Shown: positions 24,331 through 36,378, counted from the first letter of the stretch. The stretch: DNA of 64,000 bases from Rachycentron canadum (GCA_038496675.1 CM076667.1:18265007-18329006); one strand, 5' to 3'. A program made the numbers and translations. Notes: generated from the letters alone by a model not told the origin.

Positions 24331-25050
24331 CTTCAACCATCCGTATGATGGGTGATTGTTATTACCTGGAATTAGGCAGGTGCTGATGAGTTGCAGGTTT
24401 GTAAATCAGAGTAAACAGTGAAGTAACCTATTAACCTAATTGACCAATTCAGCAAATGGTCAATAAATAATGTGTTACTGCCAATTAGACTGCATCATGT
24501 AGGGTGTTTGTGGCAGAAGCCATCTGTTCCACCCAAAGGTGTCTGACCTTGATTTTTTTTTTTTTTTTTTTTTTTTAAAGGTTGCAGTTTTAAAACCTCG
24601 TTGGGTTATTATGAGCCAATCTAACCATGCACACTGCTTTGGTTCATATTTAATTTGCTCTGCTAACTCTAGTTGCTTAATATTTCCAAGAATTTAATCA
24701 GCGATGTGCAACTGCATGATGTCCCTGTTGTTTTGCTAATTGTCTAAACCAGCACTGTGGATGACATTCTGATGAAACAATTTGGACATGCTAATGGTCA
24801 TAAAAGGAGCTCAGAATCACAGTGTTTTGGAAATAGCTCCAAGTGAATTAGTGGTTCCAACTTTATGAAGTTGTGACAGCCCTGTCAGGTGCGTTACTTT
24901 GAAAATTGTGTTAGTTTTGTTGTAAAAAAAAAAAATTAATTTACAATAACATCTCATTCAACTTTTGTTGTAGTCTTATCATAGTGTTAAAATTTCATCT
25001 TAACCATTATCTAATATCAGAAATACTACTGCATAAAATCAGATTTCAGT
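24331..25050. other. Repeat-poor AT-rich block, possible conserved noncoding elements
   Basis: Two repeat-free blocks (24340-24550 and 24600-24870) flank T24 (24553-24576). They contain compact AT words such as aacctaattgaccaatt and aatttgctctgctaact and no usable open frame. The texture fits conserved noncoding DNA, but this is appearance only. Confidence 0.2.
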
Positions 25051-25056
25051 GCTTGA

Positions 25057-25533
25057 CCCATTAAACCCAGATGTGACGTAAATGCACAGCATATATATAT
25101 ATAAAAGATGCTAACCAGCTAGTTGAGGACAAGGGTGTTACATGGAGGAGGAGGAAGAGGAGGACTGGCATCAGTGAGCCAGCTCAGCCACCCCTAACTA
25201 GAGGTTACAATTCACCTGATGCAATGCCATCAGTAAAACCTTTATGTCTCAGCCTCTGAAGCAGACAGAGACAGGAATTCAACTTTTGGCTTTTATTGTC
25301 AGAGTCACTGTGTTGACCCTAAAGTTCACCAACATTTTTAAAAACCTTCCAGCTTTATACAATACCCAAGGTGAAGTTAAACACTTACAATAAAAGTCAA
25401 AGGTTTCGGCTGTTGAAGGGTTTTAATTTCATGTTTCCATCTGCTTCAGAAGCTGAATAATAAAGGTTTCAGTGTAAGCCAAGTTATTCTTGAAAACCCT
25501 CAGGTTTTAGGAGGCGCCTCAGGTCTGAATGGG
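25057..25533. mobile_element. piggyBac-like MITE, 477 bp
   Basis: Left terminus cccattaaacccagatg and the reverse complement of the right terminus, cccattcagacctgagg, form imperfect terminal inverted repeats starting CCC. The right flank is exactly TTAA (25534-25537), the piggyBac target site, and the left flank is TTGA (25053-25056), one change from TTAA. An inner inverted pair (25236-25265 against 25440-25469) shares aaacctttat and the run ctgaagcaga. No transposase frame is present, so this would be a non-autonomous element moved by a piggyBac enzyme elsewhere. A short TA tract and GGA-rich sequence lie in the left half and may be later expansions. Confidence 0.55.
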
Positions 25534-25671
25534 TTAAGATTAAGGTCAAAACGCCGACCTCTTTGTAATCGCTGTCTTTGTCCCAAAAGTTTCAAAATCC
25601 ATAACTATGTGTATGTGCTGTGTCAGGGCACAGCTGTAATGATTTTATGAGTCTCATTCTCGCATTTCTTT

Positions 25672-25736
25672 GCATTAGCTCAGCTGCCAAAGTGGAAGTT
25701 TGCAACACCAGAGACCGCAGTTTTAATCCTGAGTGA
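25672..25736 (+). mobile_element. tRNA-like sequence, probable SINE head relic
   Basis: The string ttagctcagctgcc fits a tRNA D-arm/A-box, and cagttttaatcctgag about 45 bp later sits where the T-arm/B-box should be, but the core GGTTCGA has decayed to gttttaa. The spacing suits a tRNA of about 70 nt. No clean acceptor stem pairs, so it is not called as a functional tRNA. Confidence 0.4.
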
Positions 25737-25740
25737 GTCG

Positions 25741-26044
25741 TTTTAACACCAGGCTGCTTGCAGTTTATCGTGAATTATGTGCTTGTTTACAGGCAGTTTT
25801 AGATTAACTCCAGTCAACAGTCACAACTGCTTTCAGTGTTGATTCGCTGGAGTCACGAAACAATTACAGAAATCCTGCCAATCAGGCAAATTTGGAGCAT
25901 TTGAAGGAGATTAGAGGAGCCGTTGTTTTTTCTGCATTTGAGAACATGCTGGAGTTTATAAATGTATTCAATAATTATCCTCATAACCTAACTGCATTAA
26001 TGTTGAAAAAAATCAATAAGGTGAAAAGTAGGCACGACTTAAAG

Positions 26045-26078
<34 letters not shown>

Positions 26079-29046
26079 CAACCAGCGCAGAAGTTGTCAG
26101 TTTTAATATAAGACACTTTTGTTGTAATAAACACCTAACCCCGACTATAGGATCTGTGTTGTTTTCAAACTCGCAAAACACTCAGGAGTATCACTCCCAG
26201 CGTGATTCGCAAAGTAATCTAATGTTGCAGCACGTCACCGTTGTCAGTTTAAATATAAGAAAATGTGCAATGAGCTATCACAAAGCGAGTAACTGGCTAT
26301 GCGGGGTGAAGGAAATGAAGGGGAACAGGTGAACAGAGGGAGGTCACACTTAGCGAAAAGATAAGTAAACGGAGAAAAACTCACATGCGCCTGCAGAACA
26401 AACAGACGGAGCCGTAAACTCAGTAGATCAATTAAAAGCGGCTCTGCCTCCTTGTATAAATTCAGGAGAGGCACAGGTTACGAGTGATGACTTCACTCCA
26501 ACATCCTGTCAAATTAATATTCAAACTTGCCCTTAAATTAGAAAAAACAAAAAAAAAAAAAAACAAAAAAAAACATTTTGTCCTTTCTGGATAATGTACG
26601 TTGCCATTTTTGTGTTTTTTTTTTAAAATAATGACTTAAACCCTCCTTGGGCCGAGCACTCAGACGTTATTGTGTGCACGCGCTACACAACCACACACCA
26701 CCGCTCCCGATCATACTTAATATCTTGAGTGGAGATACATTATTTTTATTGTAACGTAGGATAATCAAGGGAAGAAGCAACAAACATCCCTTTTTCTTTT
26801 TTTTTTTTTTTTGGTAATAGTCATCTCTATCACAAAAGCTCTTAGGGTTGAAAACGCACAGACCTCATAGTAATACATTTGAATTACTCATGATTGGTTG
26901 CAAGACTAATGAAGAGAGACAACACCTTGCCAGTTAAAATCACGCAACCCCAAAAGAGATTTCCACTCACGTTGCCCAGGGGTCACCTGTCCGGTCCTTT
27001 GACAACAGCATTTGATCAAAAGGGAAAAACACACATAAAAGATTGTAATGTAGCGGCTGCAGGGTATACAGGAGTAATGTGTGATTTGATATGGACGGAC
27101 AAGACATCATATACCGAGCGTGTTCTATCAAATAATCCTTGGTGGTGTACATGTAGATTTAGAGGAATATTATGCAAATTTTTCGAAACACGGCGATATG
27201 GTACTTTGAAATTAGGACTCGTCGATGCACACGGGAGTCAGGGTCAGTGCTGGACTTGTTCCGTATACATAAATTTCATGCATGGAATGGGGAGGGATGA
27301 AAGACAATGCACGCGGTGCTAAGTGGTCTAATGAGGAGCTCTGCACGTTCTTCTGCCGAAACCACATTACCTCGGCCCTTGCTGGTGCGTTTTACGCTAC
27401 CAGCTGGCCTGAAATAAGACTGTCCTCCAGTAAAAACAAAGCCCATAGGTCATCTCTGCCTGCAGCTCTTTATGACCCATAGTTACCTTTTATTGTTAGG
27501 TGACCTCAAGTCACGGCATAGTGATTAGGACGGGAGCAAAGGAGGAAATCGGGCGTAGCAGTACATAGTGACAAGCCATGATGATGCAGGTCCGGTACTG
27601 CGGACGCTGTAGTTGAAAACACCCCCAAAGCTGCTGAAACATGAAATGATCTCCGATAATTCAATGAAGAATTCTTGTACTTTCCAAAATATGAGATATG
27701 ACCGAGGCAAAGAGAGGTACTAAAGAGGTCTCATTGGGACTATAACTTTATTATCGCTTGCTGTCACTCTTTGACTCCCCTAAACATATGGCACCAACAA
27801 TTATTGGGTGATATAGAAGAAAAAGGGAAAAGAATGTGAGCAAAAATAAAAATCTAACACAGTCTGTCTAGTTTGGGAAATGGAAGCATAGCAGAACCTT
27901 CAGGGCAGATGTTTCCATTAAAAACCATTCGCTGTGCAAGGCTGCTGCACCTTTCACTTCGAACTGAAGCAGCATATGGGATCAAGGGCAAAGTTGCTTT
28001 TGATCAGAAATGTTAGTCATGGTGTAATTTGCACGGTTAACCCATTGCAGTCCCAGTTAACTCAAAAAATGGGTATAACCCAGCAATGTCCTGGAGCATT
28101 CTATAATTTGACCTTCAACTCCTAGAGGTCGACTAAACGCCGAAAACTGACTGAACTCTGGCCTTAATAAACCTGCAACTTAAGAGACATTTGGAAGTCG
28201 TCTGCTGACACGGCAAATTACAGCCACTCAAAGCGCACACTTAATTGCATCTTTGACACATATGGCATCTCAAATACGATTGATTGCTGCTCAGAATTGC
28301 AGAAAGAACCTTGGTCTCAACATAGCAGACTTCTCCAGAGTGCCAGCAAATTACTGAGGGGAGTGCTCTCTGAGACTCGCGATCGACCTCAAAACATCTG
28401 CCGACTGTTTTCGTGCAACACAGTAGTTCAGCTTTGTAAAACCGAGAACAGACACGCTGACACACTTGCTCAGCCTCCCTCTCATCCACACGCGCACACA
28501 CACACACACACACCTATCACTGCTGAGGGAGAGTTAATTGGAATTTTTGTGGTATATTAAAATGACGAGCTGCAAATTTTTTAAAAGCATATTTTGTGCG
28601 AAGCAGCCATTGGTCTGTTGCAGTTTTGAGCAACAAATCAATATCTCTCTGCCTGGGCAATGCTGGAAATTAACAATTTGTCCAAGTCGAGTCTCTTCTG
28701 TATTTTTTTATTTTTACACATAATAAATAAATCCCCTGGCGATCAAACAGTGTGGAAAGTTGCAACTTTCTGCTGTTGACACTTGAGCTTAGTGTAGGCA
28801 CCACTCTTTTTGACGGCTTGCTGCTGACTGTTTGTCAAGGCATCTTTACAGTCCAGGGCCTACACAGCTGTGCCGATGCAAGCTTTCATGAAGTGGCTAT
28901 ACATTGAATCAACAATCAGCACCGTGGAAATATTCAATCTGTGGGTTCCCATAACAACATATCAATGCTTTCCATCCCACGGGATTTTCAATTTATGCAG
29001 AAAATAATTCTCCCGGCTCAAATGATTCCAGACAAAAAAAAACACA
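25741..29046. other. Unique noncoding stretch
   Basis: Contains A26 (26053-26078), a near-identical 22-bp direct repeat (26093 and 26240), A-rich tracts at 26543-26572, T16 near 26800, a 47-bp hairpin (28035-28081) and a CA run (28495-28512). An open frame at 26894-27322 (142 codons, plus strand) is long for this window but has no recognisable domain. No mobile element recognised. Confidence 0.5.
28035..28081. other. Hairpin with TTAACCCATT arm
   Basis: The arm cggttaacccatt pairs with aatgggtataaccc across a loop of about 20 nt, with one or two mismatches. The arm starts with TTAACCC, as piggyBac-type ends do, so it may be a scrap of such an element. A chance hairpin is equally possible. 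Confidence 0.35.
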
Positions 29047-29113
29047 TAACATTATAAGTGAGTCATGAATTTTAAAGTTTTATAATGTTAGCTTTATAAA
29101 TTGTAATTTATAA
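29047..29113. other. Two adjacent AT hairpins
   Basis: Perfect 11-bp arms taacattataa (29047-29057) and ttataatgtta (29080-29090) are followed by a near-continuous palindrome ttataaatt-gt-aatttataa (29094-29113). They sit just left of a dispersed repeat and could be its border. Confidence 0.6.
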
Positions 29114-29174
29114 GTTTTCAATGTAACTTAATAATATTAATAATAATAATAATAGCTAGCTATGCTAGCTGCAT

Positions 29175-29515
29175 GGCTGAAATACCTTTGGTACAGATAC
29201 CCACAGTGCCCAGGAAATGATTCTCATTGACACTGGTGATTTCTTAACTTTTCTTCCAGCGCAATCATCAGGTCAGGATTGAAATTGGGTTTACGACCAA
29301 ATACCTGCGACGCCATTGACGTCAGCCTCAGCTACACATCATGCTAGGTGCTAGTGAGCAAATGTTAGCAAGTTAGCGCGCTAAGCAAAGACACACAGGG
29401 TGAACATTAAACCCGCTAAACATCACCATGCTAGCACTGTCATCGTGAGGATGTTAGCGCAGTCATGGTTAGTCATGTGTTAGCATTTAGCTTTCGAGTC
29501 TGCAGTGAAAAAGTT
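29175..29515. repeat. Teleost dispersed repeat with ttagca motifs
   Basis: Recognisable ordered motifs: tttggtacagatac, cttaacttttcttcc, gcgcaatcatcaggtca, gaccaaatacctgcgac and the run of ttagc/gctag words at 29344-29490. In my recollection this order is a very common middle-repetitive sequence in percomorph introns and untranslated regions. No coding frame and no clear ends. Class not known to me. Confidence 0.5.
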
Positions 29516-31476
29516 TTTGAGTGATTGAGGTCAAACGTGACCTAACTGACTCTCTTCTCAAAGCTTCTATCACCACATCACATCATGAAAAGTGCACATT
29601 GTTACCAATCCTCCTCAAAGGAAAAGAGGTAAAGTGCAGTCAGTAAGTTGCTATATGTGATGCTAGCCACTTTTTTCGTGATAAGAGTCACTGAAGGTAT
29701 GAACACCGGCTGGTGGTATGACTCCGCAACAGCCGTCAGAGACAGAAATTGGAGGATTTAATTTTAGTGTTTTACAGAGTTAGATTAAAAAAAAAAAAAA
29801 AAAAAAAAATTAAGGTAGAAAGAGTTAGTGACTTGTTCAAAGAAAAAAAAAATGACTGGCTTTTTTAAAGATTGATCTTCTGGCCTCAACATTTTGGGAT
29901 GTTTTTTTTTTTCTACCAGCTATTTCTCAGGGAATCCTTGTCTCCTGAAGCCACCTCAGCTCAGCACTGCAAGACAAGACCAATTAAAACTTGCCACCTC
30001 TCCCACTCGGCCCGTTTTTCTCTCACCCTGCTGTGTGACTGGTAGAGTCACTAATTCAAATCAAATCTGAAAGTTGCACAGGGAGAAGGGTGCGATAATG
30101 ACAATATGTGTGCAGTGGGAAGCATATGAATCTGTGTGCTAACATAATTATTTGCATGCTTTTTGTTTAGGTAGGGGTTGCCTGCTGTTCCAGTCCAGAT
30201 GTCCGTTATCAGCTGCCAAAGTCTTTGAATGCATGACAGCGAGTCTCTTCTTGATTGGAAAAATTGCAGATGCAGACATGTTGATGGTAGCTGAAGCATA
30301 GTCGAACCCAAATAGCAGATGTGCAGCACACAAAACCAATTCTGTCTCTTTTTTTATTTGATTTGTCCAACATCTCGCTCTCGTGCCGTGTTGGCTGCTT
30401 CAAGCTGCTGTGGTAAACATCGGTGAAATATATGTAAATGTAAAACTAGAAAACAACCAAAATGACCACAATCCAGCTTCTTCCCAAGAAGAAGCTAGAC
30501 TCCGTTCTTGAGGCGAGGTCGCCATAACTGACACGGCGACTTCATTTGGGCAAATCTACAGGGTAACAATCAGGTTGGATGAGACGCTCTTTTTAACTGA
30601 ACCCCTTTGTGATTTAAACTGATAAGAAGTGAAGGGAGGAGCGGTGGTGGTGGTGGGGGGGGGGTTCTTTTTTAAATTCTTGCTTTGTGTAAGCTTTAAG
30701 CGACAAAGGAAAGGTATGGCCGGGGTGTATCAGGGTCAAAGTCATCTACATGTGTCACAGAACTGTGACATTTAGAATCCACTCAACTGCAACCACAAAG
30801 GAAACAGAGAACAGCATAAAAACACACGGCGGTTTGCCTCTGGGGGGTTTCTGCTTCCTGTGCCATGTCTCCTGCTCACCTTGGACACTGGGTCAGTGTC
30901 AGCTGTCAGTGTCAGGTTGACAGCAGGAATGCTAATGGACCCTTACCACATTGCATCTCTCTCCATCTCCCATCCTCTCTGCTCTTTTTTTTTTTCTTCT
31001 TCCTCTCTCTGCTGCTTTTCCGAGGGAGGCCAAGCTATTAACTTCCCCTTTAGTAGTCGAGCTCTGCATCTGACTGTGGTAGCCTGCAGTCTCTGTCTCT
31101 ACAAAAGATAGGCAGGCTCCCTTTGAGAACCGGAGACTAGCCTCAGCTCTGTCTGTCAGAGGCATTCCATGTGCAGTCCTTCCCTCCTGCCTCCTCCTCC
31201 CTCTTCCTCGTGCGTGCACAAACGCTCGCAGATACCGCCGACATCTCCACTTCTAAACCTCAGAAGAGTGCAGAACTGTCGGTGAGTTTGAATGTGAAAG
31301 GACCTGCGGTCACTGCAGAGCCTCTTTATTGTGCCACAGTCAGTGTTCACAGAGCAGTTCAGCTTTAAGATTTGGGATCCTGCCAGTCGTGAGGAAGTTG
31401 CATGTTTCCAACATTGTTTCAATTATAACAGGAATGAATAATCATTTCAAAGTACGGACATTTATAGTTTGGTCAC
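29516..31476. other. Unique noncoding stretch
   Basis: A23 (29787-29809) and a G-rich tract (30645-30664) are present. A short perfect hairpin, agcttctt/aagaagct, lies at 30474-30495. Overlapping frames at 30860-31420 lie in pyrimidine-rich DNA and look fortuitous. Confidence 0.5.
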
Positions 31477-31484
31477 CAAGACAA

Positions 31485-31786
31485 CGTCCATCCATCCTCT
31501 ATACTGCTTATCCGTGCAGGAGCCAATCCCAGCTTACATTGGGCGGGGGCGGCATACACCCAGGACAGCTCGCCAGTCCACTGCCTGCGAGCGATTTAGA
31601 GTCACCGATTAACCAAAGCTGCATGTCTTTGGACCGTGGGAGGAAGTACCGGAGTAACCGAAGGGAACCCACATAGGCAAAGGGAGAACATGCAAACTCC
31701 ACACAGGAAGGCCCCAGACCCGAGGAAACCAGAACCTACTTGCTGTCAGGCGACGGTGCTGACCACCGCACCACCGTGCCGCCCAA
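31485..31786 (-). mobile_element. tRNA-derived SINE-type retroposon with 8-bp target duplication
   Basis: Same family as 7801-8119. Minus strand: head with A-box-like ggtggtcagcaccg, body with agtttgcatgttctcc and cggtccaaagacatgc, tail ggatggatgg. Perfect 8-mers caagacaa flank it at 31477-31484 and 31787-31794 and define the insertion limits. The B box is eroded and a segment of the body is missing between the cgccagtccactg and gatttagagtcacc motifs (plus-strand reading), so the copy is slightly shorter than the first one. Confidence 0.8.
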
Positions 31787-31794
31787 CAAGACAA

Positions 31795-32015
31795 GAGTTT
31801 AGGTAAAAAAAACACCCAAAACTCCACACAGCTTCAAAGAAAGCTCTTGAGACCAAAAGCATCGGCAACACATTGTTTTATATACTATAATTCATATCAC
31901 ATCGAAAGAAACAGTCACGTGTTATTATCCTAAATAATCCTGTCAAACAAGTTTCAAGAGTCCGGCAATGGATCTCTGCTTTATGCTGAAATTGATAGAA
32001 GCCTAGCCTGATGGG

Positions 32016-32046
<31 letters not shown>

Positions 32047-35000
32047 CGCACACCAACAAGGTTTGAAAAATGGCTAGCTGTGATGCAAAGTATATGTGAT
32101 TTGCAGCAAATGGATTCCAACCAGCAAAACAACAGGCCTTTTTGACAGCAGCCATTTCAACTTGTCATAGCAGGAGAAACACAGGTGTTACTAATAACAT
32201 CAACAGACGCTCTGTTCCATTCAAGTGTCCCAGACTGTGAGCCAACATGTGTAATACCAGGGTTGCGGTTAAAAAGTCTTTTTATTTATTTAATTGTTTT
32301 TTTTTTTTTTTTTTTGGGGGGGGGGGGGTGGTTTGGGATGGCTCCTAACCGAGTGAAATGACCTGGAAGTATCCAAGTGGCAGCCGTGATAAGAGCCGGT
32401 CGAATTCTCTAAATGCTGAGGAAAGGATGCCTCCTATCTTATCTCCTTCGGCGTAGGACACACTGGGCCATCCTTTATGAAAGGAAAGGAGATAATGGCG
32501 TCCCACAATCCCTTGCGGCAGCGACATTTGACATTTGTGACACGCCGCCGTGGTCTCAACTCGGCAGAGCATGATAGAAACAGCACGGCACCTTATTTTA
32601 CACTCGTGACTCCACAACTTATGGAAATCCTTGCATGATTGGCTGAGCTCCAAATCCATAAATATAGACTTGAGCCATCTGGAAGAACAAGTATATTGAC
32701 AATATAATTTAGTTAACAATATCATCATCCTAACAAAATACTATATATAATAAGTCCCACCCGTTGTGGAATGGACTAAAAAATGAATTATCTCCACCTA
32801 ACAAACATAAAAAGATCAAATATAACCATCCTAGCGAACTCAATATACTTATGTCTTAATATAATTTGTTCTGGGCTTTTGTTCAATTTCTTATTTTTAT
32901 TTAATCATCATTTTAATGGCTCAGCTTTCTCCTCTCGGATATAAGTGTATAAGCTGAGCATCCTTTCTTTAAGGAGGCGTGATTGTCTTGGACAGGACAC
33001 CGTACTTGAATTGTCGGCCTGCGGCGTCGAGTTTGTCACAGCGTTTGTCTTCCGCGTGTTAAATAAAGTGAGTTTGGAAAAGAAAAAGTCCAGCATAAGA
33101 GCAGCCGGATTTTCTTCTCCTAAATCCTTATAAACTCTCCTTCACACCAGCTTGTGATGTTTTCCTTTGAGGTCAAGGAAAGGCGGTTAGGAAAGGATAT
33201 ATTTTTTTATTCTACAACCGCAGCTCAGGACCTTGAAACTGAGGCAGGTAAGTGGAATTAAATAGTTTTACACTTTTGCCGTTCAAACATGACAAAATGT
33301 CTTTTGTGAAAAAGGCATATTTTCTTTTTTTTTCCTGCAGAACACTCATCCATGTCAATTCCCAACATGCTATAGCTTTAACCTAAGTTTTCCGGGATCA
33401 CACATACAGACGGAGTTTTTCTGATGAAGGGGTGAGGGGGGGGAGAAAAAAAAAGGTCACAACCCTTTGAAACAACATTTGGATGAACCTCATAAGCATA
33501 ATTATTGAAAATGACATTTCATGAAGATTTCAAGCGGAGTCTTTCATTAAGAGCTGCAATGAAGGGATATGTTTACAACCAATCCCTTTGAGAAATCTCA
33601 TTGAACTATAATCTGACAACAACAACAACAACGGCCAGCTCTTTTTTTTTTTTCTTTTTTCTTTTTTTTTTTTTTTTTTTTCCATCGGCGCAATTAATCA
33701 AAAAGCAATTACATTAGCATGCTCGGGAGATGGATTAAATGATTTTGACAATTTCTCTGGATGCCTTGGCTTGCTTGGGCCCCGTCCCGCTGTCTGCTGA
33801 GCGCTAAAATCATGAAGACGAGAACATTGGGATAATTAGTCCAGAAGATGAGCAGGGGCTGTTCAAGTCTGTGGCACATATCCAGAACCAGCCCCCACGT
33901 ACTGTTCCAGCCACCATGTATTAAAGCAAACGTCTGTTTAATCACAGTGCACCACATACCCTCCATGCTTTATTAGACTATAAATGTGCAGAATGAAGAC
34001 CCAGTGCCTAATTAGGGAAGACTTCATTTCACTCACTCTCGCATACTGTTTGCTCCCACCTTACATCCCCTCTCCCTCTGTCTCTTTCTCTCCACTGCTC
34101 TCACAGCAACTCTCTCCACAGTAGGAGGCAGTGCTGAATCCCTCCAGCCTTAAGAAGTGAACTCGCCTCCAACTTGGATGTTGAGGGGATTGCACTGGAG
34201 GCAAATCTCGCTGCAGCCATTTCAGCCGTTTTCTGCCCGTGCAATGCAGGTGGCCTCGGTGAGAGTGCCGGGGGGAAAGGTAGTCATGCAGAGAGGAGTC
34301 CTCAATCTCAGCAGATGGACTATCTGTGGTGGGAGTGTAGTATCGAGGCTCAAAGAACCGACTTGAGAGGCACAGCTTCTGAAAGAGTTTCAAAAGGGTC
34401 AGGAGGTATCAGCCCACATGAGGCTTTGGAGTAAATGATGGGGAGAGAGACTCGGGAACTGAGGAGAACCGACTTACCAGGGCCAAACTAATAAGAGAGC
34501 CAACATACAGCACATGAGTGCATTGGTTAATAGCCTCAGCCGTTGAAGATAATAGGTGCAGTCTGTGGGCCAGAGAACCTGAGATCCAGTCAAGGTCCCA
34601 GCGGTGGAATTAGGGTGAAGGACGGTGTTAGAGATACGGGGCACTGCTGGGAAATTGCCATGCCCACCTCACCAGTCATTTATTTATATAAGCCCCTTGA
34701 ATCACGGAAAGGGTTGGTAATTACCATTAGCAATTACCACTGAGCAAGTGCAGACACCTCGGTAGCTCTGGCTGGAGGTGCCAGATGTGATCCAGAGGTG
34801 AGAACGGGGTCTCAGAAATACACTCAAGGGCACAGTTCCAGATCCCCGGTGCTGCATCAGTAGTTTGAAGCACATCTTCCCAAACAGCTCTGACTCAGCT
34901 GTAGTGCCGCACAACCTAAGCTGTTGCAGACAGGCATATTTTTTATTTATTTTTTTATTTTATTTATTATTTATTTTTTTTATCTGGCGCAAAAAATCTC

Positions 35001-35930
35001 CGTTAGATTGGTGTTATTATTATCTAGTGGAGATAACGACTCCCTCTGTATGTGAGGAGGACTCAGCCATACACAGCAAGGGAACAGGGGAGAGGGAGAG
35101 GTGGTGAAAACAATGCTCGGTGAAAGGGAGAGAGAGAGAGGGAGAGAATTATAGGCGATGGGAATAATAGGTCTGGCCAAGTGAATGCATCACTCTCTGT
35201 ATCCAAGGTAAAATGGGGCCTTATTTGCAGATAGGAGCTGCCCATTAGCAGCAGGTTAGCAGCATGTTTTCAGGTACAGTTGTGGCAGGAGCTTAGGAGG
35301 GGGGTGTGCAGGAGACAACTGGACACCTCTGTGTCCATGTCCTCAGCTCAAGGGGCTGGGAGGCATGAGACATCACGCTGTTCACTGAAAGCACGGACAC
35401 CCCGCCACGACGGTAATGAGACAAGACCACCACCACTGAGACAGAGGCGATAATTACACACACACAGCACACTCATACACACCCATGCACACAAAACTGC
35501 CTCCCACCAGCACACACTACCTATTTATTTTCAGCCGAACCTAAAAAATGAAACGCTGCTGTACCTTAGTCACCGTGTAAAGGTGAAGTAAAGGTGGTCT
35601 TTGAGGTAGTCACACTTCATTTATAAGACGGATGATAAAGGCTGAGCCAGGAGACATAGTATAGTTATTCACTGTTATGAAGACATTGTTTTTTTTGCAT
35701 GTAGCTACACATATGATTTAGATCAGGATGTCTCATGAGGCAAACTTAAAGGACCACTTATCACTATTTTCTACAGTAACCTGCACCTCTTAAACTAAGG
35801 ATTTGACATGTTATAGAAACATAGGAAATAGTCCAGAACAACTCTTGACATTTTACATATATGTATTTATATTATGTTATTTAAGAAGAAGAAACAAGTT
35901 ATGGTGTTTTAATTGATGACCTGAAGAGAT
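31795..35930. other. Unique noncoding stretch with homopolymers
   Basis: Contains a CA run (32033-32046), T19-G13 (32297-32328), T-rich DNA at 33640-33681, a T/A-rich tract at 34940-34980 and GA-rich sequence at 35090-35150. A 10-bp inverted pair ttatctcctt/aaggagataa (32439-32448, 32486-32495) was noted. No gene, RNA or recognised mobile element. Confidence 0.5.
32297..32328. repeat. Compound homopolymer T19-G13
   Basis: Nineteen T join thirteen G with no interruption. Same type of junction as at 11726, 36319 and 54147. Confidence 0.9.
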
Positions 35931-35934
35931 GCTG

Positions 35935-36075
35935 ATGGTTAGCACCGGACTGAGCCAACCCGAAGCTAACTGGCTCTTGGTTGTAGCCTTACAGCTAATG
36001 GACAGATATGACAGTGGTATCGATCTCCTCATCCAACTAATAATAAACCTAAAATGTCAAACTATTGATTTGATC
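35935..36075. repeat. Teleost dispersed repeat, unclassified
   Basis: The ordered motifs gaagctaactggctctt, ggacagatatgacagtgg, tatcgatctcctcatcc and aaaatgtcaaactattg match a repeat I recall from many fish loci. No frame and no clear ends. Confidence 0.45.
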
Positions 36076-36094
36076 ACCAGTTAGCAAAGAAATG

Positions 36095-36378
36095 GGGACA
36101 TGTACCAGCTAATGAGCCAGACTGGTGGAAACCAAAATAGAGAAAAAAGAAATACCTGATTAAAATCTATGAGTCAATCAGAAAATTGAAAATTTAAACC
36201 ATCCAACTATTGGGAAGAAAGGAAATACACTCACGCCCTGAAATGCCTGTAAACTAAAACTGAAACTGGGACATGTACCAGCTAATGAGCCAGACTGGTG
36301 GAAGCCTAATTGGAGAGTAAAAAAAAAAAAAGGGGGGGGGGGTGAATACTGGATTATAATGTATTTGTCAAACAGAAA
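36095..36378. repeat. Local direct duplication, two units 173 bp apart
   Basis: A 36-bp block starting gggacatgtaccagct and ending gactggtggaa occurs at 36095-36130 and again, unchanged, at 36268-36303. Similarity continues, weaker, through an A-rich stretch to ...caatcagaaa and ...caaacagaaa. The second unit carries A13-G11 (36319-36342) in the A-rich part. The left unit is next to the dispersed repeat, so the pair may be part of it. Confidence 0.75.

Noticed and set aside
25672..25736. Functional tRNA gene
   Set aside because: The B box has decayed and the acceptor ends do not pair; kept only as a SINE head relic.
25892..26332. 146-codon plus-strand frame
   Set aside because: It crosses A26 and so carries a lysine run. 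No domain, no splice signals; the flanks look noncoding.
26894..27322. 142-codon plus-strand frame, the longest apart from those through N or homopolymers
   Set aside because: No recognisable domain, low-complexity or signal sequence. One such frame in 64 kb of noncoding DNA is not surprising. RNA-seq or cross-species frame conservation would reopen it.
32345..32728. 127-codon minus-strand frame
   Set aside because: No domain or splice context. Lies in plain unique sequence with a chance 10-bp inverted pair.
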